The position numbers and the translations under genes are program-made. The notes beneath the pieces are model-generated. The model ran no database searches and was not told the origin of the DNA. It was given only the letters and a program-made list of their open reading frames with translations. Of a stretch of 6,242 bases of DNA, positions 5,950 to 6,242 are shown piece by piece. Numbering within the stretch: position 1 is the stretch's first letter; every line of letters starts with the position of its first letter. This DNA is from Eubacteriales Family XIII. Incertae Sedis bacterium (GTDB lineage: Bacteria; Bacillota; Clostridia; Peptostreptococcales; Anaerovoracaceae). Where the stretch lies: NCBI GenBank assembly GCA_031257215.1, contig JAIRPC010000017.1, positions 1 to 6,242 on the forward strand, in the 5' to 3' direction.

Positions 5950-5988
5950 TTTTCATATGAAAATCGCATAGCCGGTTTTGACTATGCG
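5950..5988 (-). terminator. Candidate terminator overlapping the stop of the DUF2798-like gene
   Basis: On the minus strand CGCATAG (5988-5982) and CTATGCG (5971-5965) form a 7-bp stem with a 10-base loop, followed by ATTTTC. The gene's TAG stop lies inside the first arm. Directly beyond is a perfect 14-base palindrome, TTTTCATATGAAAA (5950-5963). The short U-run makes this weaker than the other two terminators. Confidence 0.45.
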
Positions 5989-6242
5989 GCGTCCTTCGGG
6001 ATGTGTAGTATTGCTTTTGTTAACGGTACGCCCGTCAGTATTCCGGCGAGGGCCGAGACGTAGACGGACAGCATCGCGAACGGGTAGGCCGACAGCCACG
6101 CGGCGACGAACCAGGGGCCTACGCCCGCGTTGACTGCGGTCATGAGCAGGCTCAGGCAGGTGCAGAGAATCAACGCCACTATTATCGTGGACAGCATCTT
6201 GGCGGGGAACGACTGCGGCTTCACTTTGAACAGGCCAGCGAA
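5982..6242 (-). CDS. Small membrane protein resembling DUF2798, N-terminus outside the window
   Basis: The frame is open to the window edge on the minus strand and ends with TAG, giving 86 residues of a longer protein. Two hydrophobic segments are visible, about residues 17-38 (LSTIIVALILCTCLSLLMTA) and 44-70, separated by VNAGVGPW. The pattern of a first helix, a short polar turn with Gly-Pro and aromatic residues, then AAWLSAYPFAMLSVYVSALAG recalls DUF2798, a small two-helix integral membrane family of unknown function. Clostridial members are often longer, with a second copy, so this may be the C-terminal half. A GTG at 6224 is a possible start, but the frame stays open for six more codons to the edge and no ribosome site is visible before it. 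It converges on the surface-protein gene with terminators between them. The family call rests on pattern only. Confidence 0.6.
   Translation of the reverse strand, partial: FAGLFKVKPQSFPAKMLSTIIVALILCTCLSLLMTAVNAGVGPWFVAAWLSAYPFAMLSVYVSALAGILTGVPLTKAILHIPKDAA

Overview
This window looks like chromosomal DNA from a GC-rich, Gram-positive anaerobe, most likely a member of the Clostridia. The evidence is strong Shine-Dalgarno sites (GGAGGT, AAGGAG), sigma-A-type TTGACA promoters in an AT-rich spacer between GC-rich genes, a clostridial-type hexameric glutamate dehydrogenase, and a large secreted protein with a sortase-type C-terminus. The genus cannot be fixed from the sequence. No tRNA, rRNA, CRISPR array, transposase or phage gene is visible.

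Layout: (1) Bases 1-699, plus strand, are the 3' part of a PhzF-family isomerase/epimerase-like gene whose start lies before the window. (2) A 13-bp GC-rich hairpin at 813-847, with A and T tracts on its two sides, ends both converging genes. (3) Bases 873-2210, minus strand, are gdhA, an NADP-type glutamate dehydrogenase of 445 residues. (4) The 313-base divergent spacer 2211-2523 holds two promoters facing away from each other, both with a consensus -35, a 17-base spacer and a TGn extended -10. (5) Bases 2524-5859, plus strand, encode an 1111-residue wall-anchored surface protein. It has a long basic signal peptide, an N-terminal adhesin-like domain, two related fimbrial isopeptide-type domains, two DUF11-like beta domains, a Pro/Ala-rich stalk and an APKTG sorting signal. 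(6) Bases 5860-5981 carry hairpins that fit terminators for two converging genes. (7) Bases 5982-6242, minus strand, are the C-terminal end of a small two-helix membrane protein resembling DUF2798.

The genes do not form an operon. Each is oriented against its neighbours (convergent, divergent, convergent) and separated by terminators or promoters, so each is probably transcribed alone. gdhA links ammonia to glutamate metabolism, the surface protein probably serves adhesion, and the flanking genes have no evident link to either. I see no clear new multi-gene system. The least ordinary content is the surface protein, with its uncharacterised N-terminal domain, candidate intramolecular crosslinks, odd cysteines and non-LPxTG anchor, together with the regulatory architecture of the divergent spacer.
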